This document shows, one piece after another, positions 1 through 7,848 of a stretch of DNA of 30,315 bases (position 1 is the stretch's first letter; each line of letters begins with the position of its first letter). Both the position numbers and the translations under genes were made by a program. The stretch comes from an uncultured Clostridium sp. GTDB lineage: Bacteria > Bacillota_A > Clostridia > Lachnospirales > Lachnospiraceae. Below the pieces are notes generated by a model. The model was not told the origin of the DNA, did no database searches, and worked only from the letters and a program-made list of their open reading frames with translations. The stretch lies in contig USQV01000001.1 of assembly GCA_900556965.1 (NCBI GenBank), positions 1 to 30,315 of the forward strand. The letters run 5' to 3'.

Positions 1-2
1 CG

Positions 3-362
3 GCCGGTCCCCCGGGGGGCGGGAAAAAGGAGCTTTTGCCGGTATACAGAGAAATGCAGATCACGTTTCATCAGATGGAGGCGGGAATGCCTGAAAGACA
101 GGCTTATGCGGAATTTGGGCGCCGCTGTGAATTAAGAAGCTATATGAAATTTGCCTCGCTTTTAGAGATCAGTCTGTCCTCCGGCGGGAAAAATCTTAAG
201 AAGCTGCTGGAAGATGAGATGGAGGAGGCCTTTAAACAAAGGGCGGATATTGCAAGGCGAAGGGGCGAGGAGGCCTCAACAAAGCTGCTGATCCCCATGT
301 TCGGGATCCTTGGTGTGGTCATGGTGATCGTAGTTGCCCCGGCATTTCTTTCGCTGGGGTAG
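3..362 (+). CDS. TadC-like type II secretion F family protein, C-terminal part
   Basis: The frame is open to the left edge of the window, so this is the 3' end of a longer gene; the TTG at 36 is not taken as a start. The visible part has a helical stretch with the pattern PVYREMQITFHQME, a following amphipathic region, and a terminal membrane segment ending in VVAPAFLSLG. This matches the end of GspF/TadC platform proteins, which sit in the inner membrane and help drive pilin assembly. The context supports it: pilin, TadE-like proteins and prepilin peptidase follow on the same strand. The first 20 bases are a run of C and G that translates to an odd Gly/Pro-rich stretch, so the left edge may not be reliable. 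The family call is fairly firm; the subtype (TadC rather than TadB) is inferred from gene order. Confidence 0.75.
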   Translation, partial: AGPPGGGKKELLPVYREMQITFHQMEAGMPERQAYAEFGRRCELRSYMKFASLLEISLSSGGKNLKKLLEDEMEEAFKQRADIARRRGEEASTKLLIPMFGILGVVMVIVVAPAFLSLG

Positions 363-419
363 ATAAAGAAAAGAGAAGATAAAGAAAAAAGGCAAAGAAG
401 AGAGAGAAAGAGAGGAGCT

Positions 420-587
420 ATGAGATTGCGGGAATTTTTAATGGAAGAAGACGGAGTCGGCGTGATCGAGGTTGTTTTGATCTTAGTGGTTTTGATCGGT
501 CTCGTGATCGTGTTTAAAAAACAGATCAATACTCTTTTAAGCAATATCTTTACAGAAATCAACAAACAGTCTAAAGAGGTGTACTGA
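420..587 (+). CDS. Flp1-like type IVb pilin (55 aa)
   Basis: This small frame encodes 55 residues with an acidic leader (MEEDG), then a hydrophobic helix (VVLILVVLIGLVIVF) and a short polar tail. Gly12 followed by Glu17 gives a G / xxxxE arrangement, the usual prepilin-peptidase site with Glu at +5. This is the build of Flp/Flp1-like pilins, the major subunit of Tad pili. A GAGGAG ribosome binding site lies just upstream, and the next gene starts 2 bases after its stop, indicating translational coupling. A prepilin peptidase gene about 3 kb downstream is the likely processing enzyme. The call rests on size, leader, helix and position between TadC-like and TadE-like genes. Confidence 0.85.
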   Translation: MRLREFLMEEDGVGVIEVVLILVVLIGLVIVFKKQINTLLSNIFTEINKQSKEVY

Positions 588-589
588 TC

Positions 590-2449
590 ATGAAAAAGAG
601 AGGGGAGATCATGGTGTTTTTGAGCCTGTCGATCGTGTGCATCCTATCGCTGTTAATGGGGCTTCTGGAGTCTGCAAGAACAGCCGGAGCCGGATTATAT
701 TTAAATATGGCAGTTAATTCCGCAATGTCTTCCCTCATGAGCCGGTACAACCGAAACCTTTGGGATACATATCGGCTGCTGTTTTTGGAATATGAATCGG
801 AAGCTGCCGTGCTGGAGGCTTTTGACGAATATCTTGATTTTTATCTGGAGCAGGAAAATCTGTACCCGATGAAAAAACGGGAGAGCAGGATCAAAAGGAT
901 CACAACGATGACGGAGGAGGGAGGAAGGCCGCTGGAGGAGGAGATCGGCTCCTATGTTAAGTATCGCATGCCGGAGATAGCGGCTGACATGGCAGGACTT
1001 CTTGAAAACTCAAGGTTTGCAGAGCAGGCCGGTAATTTCAGGGAGCTTATGCAGGTGTGTCACGAAAGTGGAAAAGAGGTACGGGAGCTGGAGAAGGTGA
1101 GAAGAAGGCTGGAAAAGTCGCTTAAGACGATGGGCAGCATCAAAAGTGACGCGGAGAGCGCGGCGGAATCCCGGAGAAAAAGAAAGCTTAAGAAAAAGTG
1201 CCGGGCACTGCTTGAGGAGATAGAGAATTTTTCCGACCTAACGGAGCAGTATTCGCTCTTGACAGAACGGATCTCAAAGATCAGGGAAGATATGGAGAAG
1301 AAGGAGGCAAGACCGGAAGAAACCGCATCCTTTTTCAATACGGAATTGTCTGCGATGAGGGATATGGAGCAGGCGGCAAAGGAGGAGCTTAAGAAGTATC
1401 GGGAAAAGGAGGATATCCTGGCAGAAAGCAGGAGCTGTTTAGAGTCGGTCATGGAGCTTCTTCGTGGAGGGAGTGAAGATGAAGGAGAGGAGGATGAGAG
1501 CAAACAGGATGAGGAAGATGGAGAAATGGACTGGGAGTATGTGCAGGAATGTTTAGAGGCTACGATTATTCCGGAAGCAGCCGTGTTGTCTAAGGAAGAT
1601 AAGGAAAGTGCAGCCCTGCTGGATCGTCTGGAAAATATATTTTCAGGAGACTTGCTTGAACTGGTGGTGCCGGATGACATGGAGACCTCCGAAAAAAAGA
1701 TATCCGCCTCACAGACTGTAGGGGACTGTGAGGGAGAGCTGCCAAAGGAAAGCGTGACGGATAAAATCCTGACTGGAGAATATTGCCTTTTGTTTTTTGA
1801 TTCCTTTCTCGGCGAATGTGAAAGCAGAGGATCCATCCCGGATCAACCCCTCGAATATGAACTGGAATATCTTCTTTGCGGGAAAAATTCAGATCGGGAG
1901 AATCTGTCCGTTTTGGTGGAACGGCTGATCGCAGTGCGAGGGGCAATGAATCTTTTCTATTTACTCTATTCACAGCCCAAGAGAGAGCAGGTACGCAGTC
2001 TGGCGATCGCGTTGTCGGCGGGAAATGTTCCGGCGGAGCTTATCTTATCGTTTTTTATTCTTTCATTGTGGGCCTTCGGAGAAGCCGTATGTGACGTAAG
2101 GGGTATTCTTGCGGGAGGAAGGGTTCCGTTTTTTAAAGAAGATTCGACATGGAAGCTGGGGCTTGACGGCCTTCTTTCCCTGAACTTTTTGGAGCCGGAA
2201 AAAAAAGAGCAGCAAAAGGGAATGAGCTATATGGATTATCTGCGTATCCTGCTGCTCCTTGAGAATGGTACAGTGCGAAATGCGAGGATGATGTCTGTGA
2301 TCCAGATGAACGTCAGAAAAAAGCAAGGTGATTTTGCGGTGAAGGATTGTGCAATTCAGGTTGAGCTGGAGACAGAGGTGATCCAGCGGCATGTATTTTT
2401 CCGGCGGGACAGCTATGAAAAAACCATTGAAGCCGGATGGTCGTATTAA
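590..2449 (+). CDS. DUF5702-like Tad locus protein
   Basis: A 619-residue protein with one N-terminal membrane segment (about residues 8-28), followed by a mainly charged, probably extracytoplasmic body. Residues about 155-290 are rich in Glu, Lys and Arg in a coiled-coil-like pattern, and about 296-320 is a very acidic low-complexity stretch. The N-terminal motif, a hydrophobic segment followed by ESARTAGAGLYLNMAVNSAM, recalls DUF5702 proteins of clostridial Tad loci, and resembles the minor-pilin/TadG type in which an N-terminal helix anchors a large domain. The function is unknown; a structural or tip role in the pilus is an inference from position. The start at 590 follows the pilin stop by 2 bases. 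A long antisense open frame inside it is a shadow caused by its Glu-rich codons. Confidence 0.75.
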   Translation: MKKRGEIMVFLSLSIVCILSLLMGLLESARTAGAGLYLNMAVNSAMSSLMSRYNRNLWDTYRLLFLEYESEAAVLEAFDEYLDFYLEQENLYPMKKRESRIKRITTMTEEGGRPLEEEIGSYVKYRMPEIAADMAGLLENSRFAEQAGNFRELMQVCHESGKEVRELEKVRRRLEKSLKTMGSIKSDAESAAESRRKRKLKKKCRALLEEIENFSDLTEQYSLLTERISKIREDMEKKEARPEETASFFNTELSAMRDMEQAAKEELKKYREKEDILAESRSCLESVMELLRGGSEDEGEEDESKQDEEDGEMDWEYVQECLEATIIPEAAVLSKEDKESAALLDRLENIFSGDLLELVVPDDMETSEKKISASQTVGDCEGELPKESVTDKILTGEYCLLFFDSFLGECESRGSIPDQPLEYELEYLLCGKNSDRENLSVLVERLIAVRGAMNLFYLLYSQPKREQVRSLAIALSAGNVPAELILSFFILSLWAFGEAVCDVRGILAGGRVPFFKEDSTWKLGLDGLLSLNFLEPEKKEQQKGMSYMDYLRILLLLENGTVRNARMMSVIQMNVRKKQGDFAVKDCAIQVELETEVIQRHVFFRRDSYEKTIEAGWSY

Positions 2450-2468
2450 AGTGTTATATAAAAGAACA

Positions 2469-2646
2469 AAGGAGGTGAATGGCGGTGCTCTCTTTTTCGG
2501 GCGTTCAGTCAGAAAGTAAGGAAAAATTGAAATTTCAACTGCATTATCTAACTACAAAGTCTCTCCAAGTACCTTGTAAATTCCCCCTGAATAAATTAAA
2601 AAAAACGGCGTTATCGGGAAAGAGGGTACTGCCATTCACCTCCTTA
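2469..2646. repeat. Imperfect inverted repeat over the start of the TadE-like gene
   Basis: The arm at 2469-2495 is repeated in inverse orientation at 2620-2646 with 24 of 27 positions identical; about 124 bp separate the arms. The left arm contains the GGAGG ribosome binding site and the ATG of the downstream gene. The right arm contains the complement CATTCACCTCCTT, so in mRNA the two could pair and hide the ribosome binding site. Read on the minus strand, the right arm also looks like a ribosome binding site followed by ATG. The interior is AT-rich and less codon-biased than its neighbours. This could be a MITE-like insertion or a translational control structure. Confidence 0.7.
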
Positions 2647-3507
2647 AGGGTACATACCTTTTTAAAAGTGTTCTCAACACTTAGAAGGTTCCTCTGTAAA
2701 CGATATGAAGCCGGTATGACGGTTGAGGCTTCTGTGTGTCTTCCGCTTTTCCTTATGTTTTCGGCTGCACTGATGGAGCCGATGAAATGGCTGGACAGAC
2801 AGAGACAGATCCAGACAGAATTGGAAGTATTCGGTGAGAAAATGAGCTGCTATGCAGAACTGAAGGAGGGGGAGAATGTATTAGAAGAATTTCCGGCTTC
2901 CGGTTTTCTTTCGGACGCAGCAGCCGGTATATGGATCATGGGAAAGTTAAAGCCCCATAAGGATGATATTGGGTTAAAGAATGTGGAGATCGGAAATAAA
3001 AAGGGAGATATTCTGCTGGAGGCAGTGTACGAGGAAAGGGTTCCGTTTTTTCCGGGGATACGGCAGACGGTACGCATGCATGCGGTCTGCCGCAGAAGGA
3101 TATGGAATGGCATTGACGGAAAACTGAGAGGGAGTATGGAAGATACATACGGAGAATTGGGAGATACGGTCTATGTCGGCGAAGGGATGGGACGATATCA
3201 TCTCTATAGGGACTGTCACTATATTTTTAATCAGTATCAGACAGTGCCGGTAAAAGAGCTCTCCCGGAAGCGCAACAAAGACGGAAAAAGATATAAGGCC
3301 TGTGCAAGATGTGCGAAGGGAGATACGGCAGGAGAAAATGTTTATGTGACACCCCGAGGGGATCACTTTCATACGGACAAGGACTGCCCGGCAATGACGT
3401 CGTATGTCCGCACCGTACCATTAAAGGAGGTTCAGCACATTGGACTGTGCTCGTATTGTGAGAGAAGGAAAGAAAGTGCAGGAAACCGGAAAGAAGCCGG
3501 GAATTGA
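2479..3507 (+). CDS. TadE-like pilus protein with two C-terminal Cys/His motifs
   Basis: The core begins at Met80 with MTVEASVCLPLF, the pseudopilin-type motif of TadE-like proteins, followed by a membrane helix and a polar domain. The C-terminal third carries two copies of one pattern: His241, Cys246, Cys275, Cys278 and His298, Cys303, Cys324, Cys327. Both have HxxxxC, then TVPVKE or TVPLKE, then CxxC, which suggests metal binding or disulfides. The 79 residues before Met80 come largely from an inverted repeat and look unlike the rest. The start is uncertain: ATG 2479 lies only 3 bases from GGAGG, GTG 2485 has better spacing (9), and ATG 2716 would give a normal TadE-like N-terminus but has no clear ribosome binding site. 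Likely membrane-anchored and cleaved by the downstream peptidase. Confidence 0.7.
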   Translation: MAVLSFSGVQSESKEKLKFQLHYLTTKSLQVPCKFPLNKLKKTALSGKRVLPFTSLRVHTFLKVFSTLRRFLCKRYEAGMTVEASVCLPLFLMFSAALMEPMKWLDRQRQIQTELEVFGEKMSCYAELKEGENVLEEFPASGFLSDAAAGIWIMGKLKPHKDDIGLKNVEIGNKKGDILLEAVYEERVPFFPGIRQTVRMHAVCRRRIWNGIDGKLRGSMEDTYGELGDTVYVGEGMGRYHLYRDCHYIFNQYQTVPVKELSRKRNKDGKRYKACARCAKGDTAGENVYVTPRGDHFHTDKDCPAMTSYVRTVPLKEVQHIGLCSYCERRKESAGNRKEAGN

Positions 3508-3561
3508 GAATAGTTACAATAATTCGCAGAGCAGATGTCAAAGGGGAGGTTTGGATAGAAA

Positions 3562-4017
3562 ATGCTTTCAAATTTGCAGGAATGGTATTATGGCCTTTGG
3601 GCAGCAACATTTTTGATCGTTCTTTTATATGCTGTGTGGCAGGATGTGAAATGTCAGGAGATCAGCGGACGATTCCTTGTCATTGCGGGATTTTTGGGAG
3701 GTCTTTTTTGCTTTTTGACGGGACGGGATCTGAAGATGACAGGGATGTCTGTATTGGTAGGAGCCGCACTTTTGCTGCTTCACCATATAACACAGGGAGG
3801 GATCGGAGATGGGGACGGATGGTTTTTTGTAGTGACCGGATTATATCTTACAGCGACCGAAAATTTGCTTTTACTGTTGTCAGGAATTATTTTTTGCGGA
3901 ATATACAGTCTGACCCTTCTGGCTGTTTCCTTTGCCGGCGGAGGTCGGATCGGGAAGCAAAAGCTCCCGTTTCTTCCGTATCTTCTTCCGGCGGGACTGT
4001 GGCTGATCTTATTTTAG
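3562..4017 (+). CDS. Prepilin peptidase (A24 family, TadV/CpaA type)
   Basis: A 151-residue polytopic membrane protein with about five hydrophobic segments. The two aspartates of this aspartic-protease family are visible: Asp28 in WQDVKCQEI and Asp83 in GGIGDGDGW (the GxGD motif). It lacks the cytoplasmic methyltransferase domain of longer PilD-type enzymes, as expected for the Tad-type short form. Its role is cleavage of the leader of the Flp pilin and probably of the TadE-like pseudopilins in this operon. A GGAGGT-type ribosome binding site lies about 13 bases upstream of ATG 3562. The next gene begins inside its 3' end in another frame. A long alternative frame across the same DNA (from 3504) is real only in its last part, as the second TadE-like gene. 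Confidence 0.88.
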   Translation: MLSNLQEWYYGLWAATFLIVLLYAVWQDVKCQEISGRFLVIAGFLGGLFCFLTGRDLKMTGMSVLVGAALLLLHHITQGGIGDGDGWFFVVTGLYLTATENLLLLLSGIIFCGIYSLTLLAVSFAGGGRIGKQKLPFLPYLLPAGLWLILF

Positions 4018-4439
4018 AGAGAGGGAGCGATACGGGACATTTTTCGGCAAGCCTTACCGTAGAGGCCGCTTTCGTCATGATCATAGTGCTTTTTGCCATT
4101 GGGCTGGTCATACAGTCTGCCTATACGCTCCATGATGAGGTTACAGGAAAAATGATATTGGAAGCTGTGATCGAAGAAGCCCGTTATAATATCACAGAGG
4201 AAAAAAAGGAAGAATATTTTTCTGAGCGTGGGACAAAAATGGGGGATCCGAGACTGTGGCTTGGGGATTACCGGGTCAATATTGACATGACCGGTGGAAA
4301 AGTGTCGGGGAAAGCTGCGACAGGTGAATGGAGTGCCCAGATCGAGTTTTCAGAGTTTCGGCCGGAGCTGTTTCTGCGGAGGCTGGAGGCGTTTAGAGAG
4401 AAAAAAGGTGGAAAAGCGGATGGAAGGGATGGAACTTAA
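3999..4439 (+). CDS. TadE-like pseudopilin
   Basis: The recognisable protein starts near ASLTVEAAFVM, followed by a hydrophobic helix (IIVLFAIGLVIQSAY) and a polar domain of about 90 residues. This is the TadE/TadF layout: a short leader, the TVEA motif and a single membrane anchor. The most likely start is GTG 3999, which overlaps the last 19 bases of the prepilin peptidase gene and implies translational coupling; no strong ribosome binding site is visible, so the exact start is uncertain. The frame stays open further upstream (to 3504), but that part runs across the peptidase gene and is unlikely to be translated. It is followed by the FHA gene, whose start overlaps this 3' end by 20 bases. 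Confidence 0.72.
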   Translation: MADLILERGSDTGHFSASLTVEAAFVMIIVLFAIGLVIQSAYTLHDEVTGKMILEAVIEEARYNITEEKKEEYFSERGTKMGDPRLWLGDYRVNIDMTGGKVSGKAATGEWSAQIEFSEFRPELFLRRLEAFREKKGGKADGRDGT

Positions 4440-5907
4440 ATACGAACCGAAGCCGGAAAGAGCTGTAGAATTTTCGTTTTCTTTTAAGCGGGAAATGAAT
4501 CGAAATTATATGATTTTGGAACCGAAAACCGCAAAAAGGGAGCGGTATGTGATCCGGATGTTTGCAGGGAATCGGATCCCTTGCTTCCTCCCGCTTTATG
4601 AAAAGCAGGTCAATGAAAAAAGGCTATATTATTATGATGTCACCTCCAGACAACCATTGCTGCGGCTGTTGGATTGCAGAAGGCTTAAAGGGAAGGAGTT
4701 AGAGCGTCTGCTGGCGGATCTTTTGACGGCTCTCGGACAGACGGAAAAATATTTACTGGATGAGGGATGTATCTGTCTGGAGCCGGAATGTATCTATGTC
4801 GATCCGGATTCGTTTCAATGTGCCTTTTGTTATATACCGGGCTATGACCACGAGATTTCCTTAGGACTTTGTGATCTGTCACGATATCTTCTGGATCAGG
4901 TAGATGATATGGACGAGAATGCAGTGATTCTTGCCTTTTCTGTATTTCGGGAATGCAGAAAAGAGAACTTTGGGGTGGAGGACATTGAAAAATGTTTGAA
5001 ACGAAGCCAGAGGAAGGGGAGTAGAGAAAGCGAGAAGATACCTTGCAGTAAAGAGGAAACGGAGCAATATGATGGAACAAAGTGGGAAACGGAAGCAGAA
5101 GCGGAGGACAGAGGAGATCGTGGGAATGCGTGCCGGGATGCAATTGAATATGGGAACGGAAATTACTGCCAAAACGGAGCAGACTATGGAAATAATTCCA
5201 ATCATGAGAGGCTGACAGAAGCTGTTGTCGGCAATAAGAGGATGGATATTCTTTTTCCGATAGGAATTTTTTTACTGATGGCAGCGGTGCCGTTGGTTTT
5301 GTTTTTCTGGCTGGGGATGGACGGCTTACTGCGTCTGAAATGGATTCTCGGTGTTGCGGAATGCCTCTTTGGTGCCGGCGTACTGGCATGGTTTTTAAAC
5401 AAGAAGCAGATTGGGAATATAGACGATGCGGGCGCAGTAACAGGGAAAAACGAGGCGTATGCGGAAGAATTTAAGGAACAGCCGGAGCCGGTAAGAAAAA
5501 CAGAAGAAGCAGAGGAGGATCCATGGGAGCTTCTGTTTGGACAGGGGCACATGGATCCGGATAAAGCTCCAGAGGATGAGGTACAGACGATGCTGCTCAC
5601 GGTTCATCCGGTGGAGCATGAGTGCAGAAGGCTGACAGCAGTAACCGGAGATATGGAGATCCCCGTGGGGTATTTTCCGTTTCTGATCGGGAAAAGCCGG
5701 GAAATGAACGATTTTTGCCTGAATGAACCGGGGGTCAGCAGATTACATGTCCGTATCGAGGAAAAAAATGGAAGCTATATCGTTACGGATCTGAATTCTA
5801 CCAACGGAACAAAGGTAAACGGAGTAGTTCTAGAGGCAAACGGATCAGCTGAGCTTTTTATAGGAGGAACATTGGAAATAGCCGGAAGAAAATTTCAATT
5901 CAGGTAA
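4420..5907 (+). CDS. DUF6382-like / FHA domain membrane protein
   Basis: With ATG 4420 the protein has 495 residues. Residues 1-190 form a conserved N-terminal domain of the DUF6382 type, then a charged linker, two membrane helices (about 275-299 and 308-326), an acidic linker, and a C-terminal FHA domain (about 411-494). The FHA motifs FLIGKS, SRLH and LNSTNGTKVNG are all present, so phosphothreonine binding is plausible. Both large domains should be cytoplasmic given a hairpin of two helices. It is the last gene of the pilus operon and may link assembly to Ser/Thr kinase signalling, which is an inference. The frame stays open back to 4294, but that part overlaps the TadE-like gene; ATG 4420 with AGGTGG upstream is the better start, and ATG 4429 is possible. 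Confidence 0.8.
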   Translation: MEGMELKYEPKPERAVEFSFSFKREMNRNYMILEPKTAKRERYVIRMFAGNRIPCFLPLYEKQVNEKRLYYYDVTSRQPLLRLLDCRRLKGKELERLLADLLTALGQTEKYLLDEGCICLEPECIYVDPDSFQCAFCYIPGYDHEISLGLCDLSRYLLDQVDDMDENAVILAFSVFRECRKENFGVEDIEKCLKRSQRKGSRESEKIPCSKEETEQYDGTKWETEAEAEDRGDRGNACRDAIEYGNGNYCQNGADYGNNSNHERLTEAVVGNKRMDILFPIGIFLLMAAVPLVLFFWLGMDGLLRLKWILGVAECLFGAGVLAWFLNKKQIGNIDDAGAVTGKNEAYAEEFKEQPEPVRKTEEAEEDPWELLFGQGHMDPDKAPEDEVQTMLLTVHPVEHECRRLTAVTGDMEIPVGYFPFLIGKSREMNDFCLNEPGVSRLHVRIEEKNGSYIVTDLNSTNGTKVNGVVLEANGSAELFIGGTLEIAGRKFQFR

Positions 5908-5927
5908 GCTTTAAGCTAAAGGCCCGC

Positions 5928-5957
5928 TTTACTTTTAGAGCACCTTGTGTATATACT
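5928..5957 (+). promoter_or_regulatory. Probable sigma-A promoter for the TIGR00300-type gene
   Basis: TTTACT (5928-5933) and TATACT (5952-5957) are separated by 18 bp, upstream of a strong GAGGAGG ribosome binding site. This marks a new transcription unit after the pilus operon. No convincing terminator lies between 5908 and 5928, so read-through from the FHA gene is possible. Confidence 0.5.
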
Positions 5958-5998
5958 AGAAGCAGCAAAAATGTATACAAAAGCTTGAGGAGGAAGTT

Positions 5999-7099
5999 AT
6001 GTCGTTTCATTTACCAGAGTATCATCATCCGGATTTTTCACAGAAACAATTTACGGATGCACCGAATGTAAAATGGGAGCTTGCAGAAAAGGATGGGGTC
6101 GCACCGGAATATTTCCACAGTACATCCATGTATCCGGAGTATTTTAAGATCGACGGAGAGTGGGTACTCGCAAAAGAGAGCCGCATGGATTCCAGCGTAG
6201 TGATACAGGAAGACGGTCATCTGGAGGTTGTTGAGAACAGAAACCTGAAAAAAGGGGATAAGGTGATCTTAGGACGCAGTGAGCAGTGCGAAGAAGGGAT
6301 CTATGTTCATTGTAACGGCTTTGAGGAGGAGTCGGAGGCTCTGAATGATAAATTTGTATTTCGTCAGGGCAGAAGCAGAGAAACCTCCTACGCAAGAGAT
6401 TATGACAATCTGTTTGAGCTTCTTAAGTATGAAAGGGAGCACGGAAATATCGTATGGGTCATGGGGCCTGCCTTTTCCTTTGATAAGGATGCCAGAAATG
6501 CAATGCAGGCGCTGATCGAGAATGGCTATGCGGACGGTCTGATGGCAGGAAATGCATTGGCAACCCATGATCTGGAGGGAGCGCTGCTCCATACGGCACT
6601 CGGTCAGGACATTTATACGCAGATCTCTCAGCCGAATGGCCACTACAATCATCTGGATGTATTAAATAAAGTAAGAAGATGCGGATCGATCCCGAAGTTT
6701 ATCGAGGAATATGGGATCGATAACGGTATTATCTATAGCTGTGTCAAAAACAATGTGCCATACGTTCTGACCGGATCGATCCGGGATGACGGCCCGATGC
6801 CGGAGGTGATCGGGGACGCTTATGCAGGACAGAATGCCATGAGAAACGTGGTTAAAAATGCTACCTGCGTGATCTGTCTGGCAACTATGCTTCATACGAT
6901 CGCCACAGGAAATATGACACCTTCTTTCCGTGTGCTTCCTGACGGAACCGTGCGTCCGGTGTATCTTTATACAGTCGATGCGGATGAATTTGTAGTCAAT
7001 AAGCTGCTAGACCGGGGAAGTCTGTCTGCGACGACGATCGTAACGAACGTTCAGGATTTTATCTCTATTGTCGGCAAGGGACTCGGAGTGATAAAATAG
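5999..7099 (+). CDS. TIGR00300-type ornithine cyclodeaminase-like protein
   Basis: A 366-residue soluble protein. Its C-terminal two thirds match the pattern of archaeal ornithine cyclodeaminases and the C-terminal part of ArgZ/AgrE arginine dihydrolases: WVMGPAF, then GYADGLMAGNALATHDLEGAL, then NHLDVLNKVRRCGSI, CVKNNVPYVLTGSIRDDGP and a final DRGSLSATTIVTNVQDF. Members bind NAD in a Rossmann-like fold and convert ornithine to proline and ammonia; this substrate is not proven here. The N-terminal part is not an arginine-dihydrolase domain, so this is the stand-alone form. A strong ribosome binding site (GAGGAGG) precedes ATG 5999 and a promoter lies at 5928-5957. Neighbours give no arginine pathway context. 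Annotation pipelines may call it LOR/SDH-like. Confidence 0.65.
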   Translation: MSFHLPEYHHPDFSQKQFTDAPNVKWELAEKDGVAPEYFHSTSMYPEYFKIDGEWVLAKESRMDSSVVIQEDGHLEVVENRNLKKGDKVILGRSEQCEEGIYVHCNGFEEESEALNDKFVFRQGRSRETSYARDYDNLFELLKYEREHGNIVWVMGPAFSFDKDARNAMQALIENGYADGLMAGNALATHDLEGALLHTALGQDIYTQISQPNGHYNHLDVLNKVRRCGSIPKFIEEYGIDNGIIYSCVKNNVPYVLTGSIRDDGPMPEVIGDAYAGQNAMRNVVKNATCVICLATMLHTIATGNMTPSFRVLPDGTVRPVYLYTVDADEFVVNKLLDRGSLSATTIVTNVQDFISIVGKGLGVIK

Positions 7100-7177
7100 C
7101 AGGAAAAAATCAGGCCGATATGTGCTCAGCTCAAAACCGATCCGCAATGGATCCCGGATTAATGTATGTGTGCGCTG

Positions 7178-7211
7178 CCACATTGCAGAAAAAAGGAAAA
7201 TGTGGTATAGT
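7178..7211 (+). promoter_or_regulatory. Sigma-A promoter with 7-bp inverted repeat in front of rhomboid gene
   Basis: TTGCAG (7183-7188) and TATAGT (7206-7211) are spaced 17 bp. An inverted repeat, CCACATT (7178-7184) and AATGTGG (7199-7205), covers the -35 edge and abuts the -10 box. This is a plausible repressor operator, though no regulator gene is adjacent. Confidence 0.55.
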
Positions 7212-7235
7212 AGGCTGCATGAAGGAGCTGAAAAT

Positions 7236-7847
7236 ATGGGATACGGGTCTGGAAAAAAAGCGTATGTGAACTGGATGCTGATAGGATTGAACGTGCTGTA
7301 TTTCCTTTATCTGGAAATTACAGGTTCCTCAGAGGATGCATATTTTATGTATACAAAAGGAGCCATGCTGGCACCGGCGGTCCTTCAGGACGGAGAGTAT
7401 TACCGGCTGCTTACCGCAATATTTATGCACTTCGGTATCCGGCATCTTGTCAATAACATGATCGTATTATTTGCTCTCGGCGATAATATGGAGCGTGCCT
7501 TAGGACACATCAAGTATCTGATCTTCTATCTCGCCTGCGGAGTGGGATCCAACTGGATCTCTATGCTGGTGGTGGGAACCGATTCGATGGTTGTATCCGC
7601 AGGGGCGTCCGGAGCAATATTCGGGGTCGTAGGAGGACTTCTTTATGCCGTTATGGTCAATCGAGGGCGGCTGGAGGATCTTAACACCAGACAGCTGGCT
7701 GTTATGATTGCTTTATCGCTGTATATCGGCTTTACCAGCGAAGGTGTTGATAATGCGGCACATGTATCCGGTCTGCTTCTGGGAGTCATACTCAGTCTGA
7801 TCCTGTATCGCAAGCCTAAAAAACATGATAATTATGGAGGTTACTAA
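7236..7847 (+). CDS. Rhomboid family intramembrane serine protease
   Basis: A 203-residue protein with about six membrane helices. The catalytic pair is clear: Ser125 in AGASGAIFG and His176 in NAAHVSG. The HLVNNM motif of the second helix, which helps form the oxyanion hole, is also present. Rhomboids cut single-pass membrane proteins within the bilayer; the substrate here is unknown. The start at 7236 has a GAAGGAG ribosome binding site 7 bases upstream; the frame stays open to 7122, but that part overlaps the promoter and does not look like protein. The HIT gene follows 1 base after the stop, so the two are probably co-transcribed. Confidence 0.9.
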   Translation: MGYGSGKKAYVNWMLIGLNVLYFLYLEITGSSEDAYFMYTKGAMLAPAVLQDGEYYRLLTAIFMHFGIRHLVNNMIVLFALGDNMERALGHIKYLIFYLACGVGSNWISMLVVGTDSMVVSAGASGAIFGVVGGLLYAVMVNRGRLEDLNTRQLAVMIALSLYIGFTSEGVDNAAHVSGLLLGVILSLILYRKPKKHDNYGGY

Positions 7848-7848
7848 C

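Noticed and set aside
1060..1836. Long minus-strand open frame, Ser-rich
   Set aside because: It mirrors the Glu-rich codons of the DUF5702-like gene, has no ribosome binding site and shows no domain.
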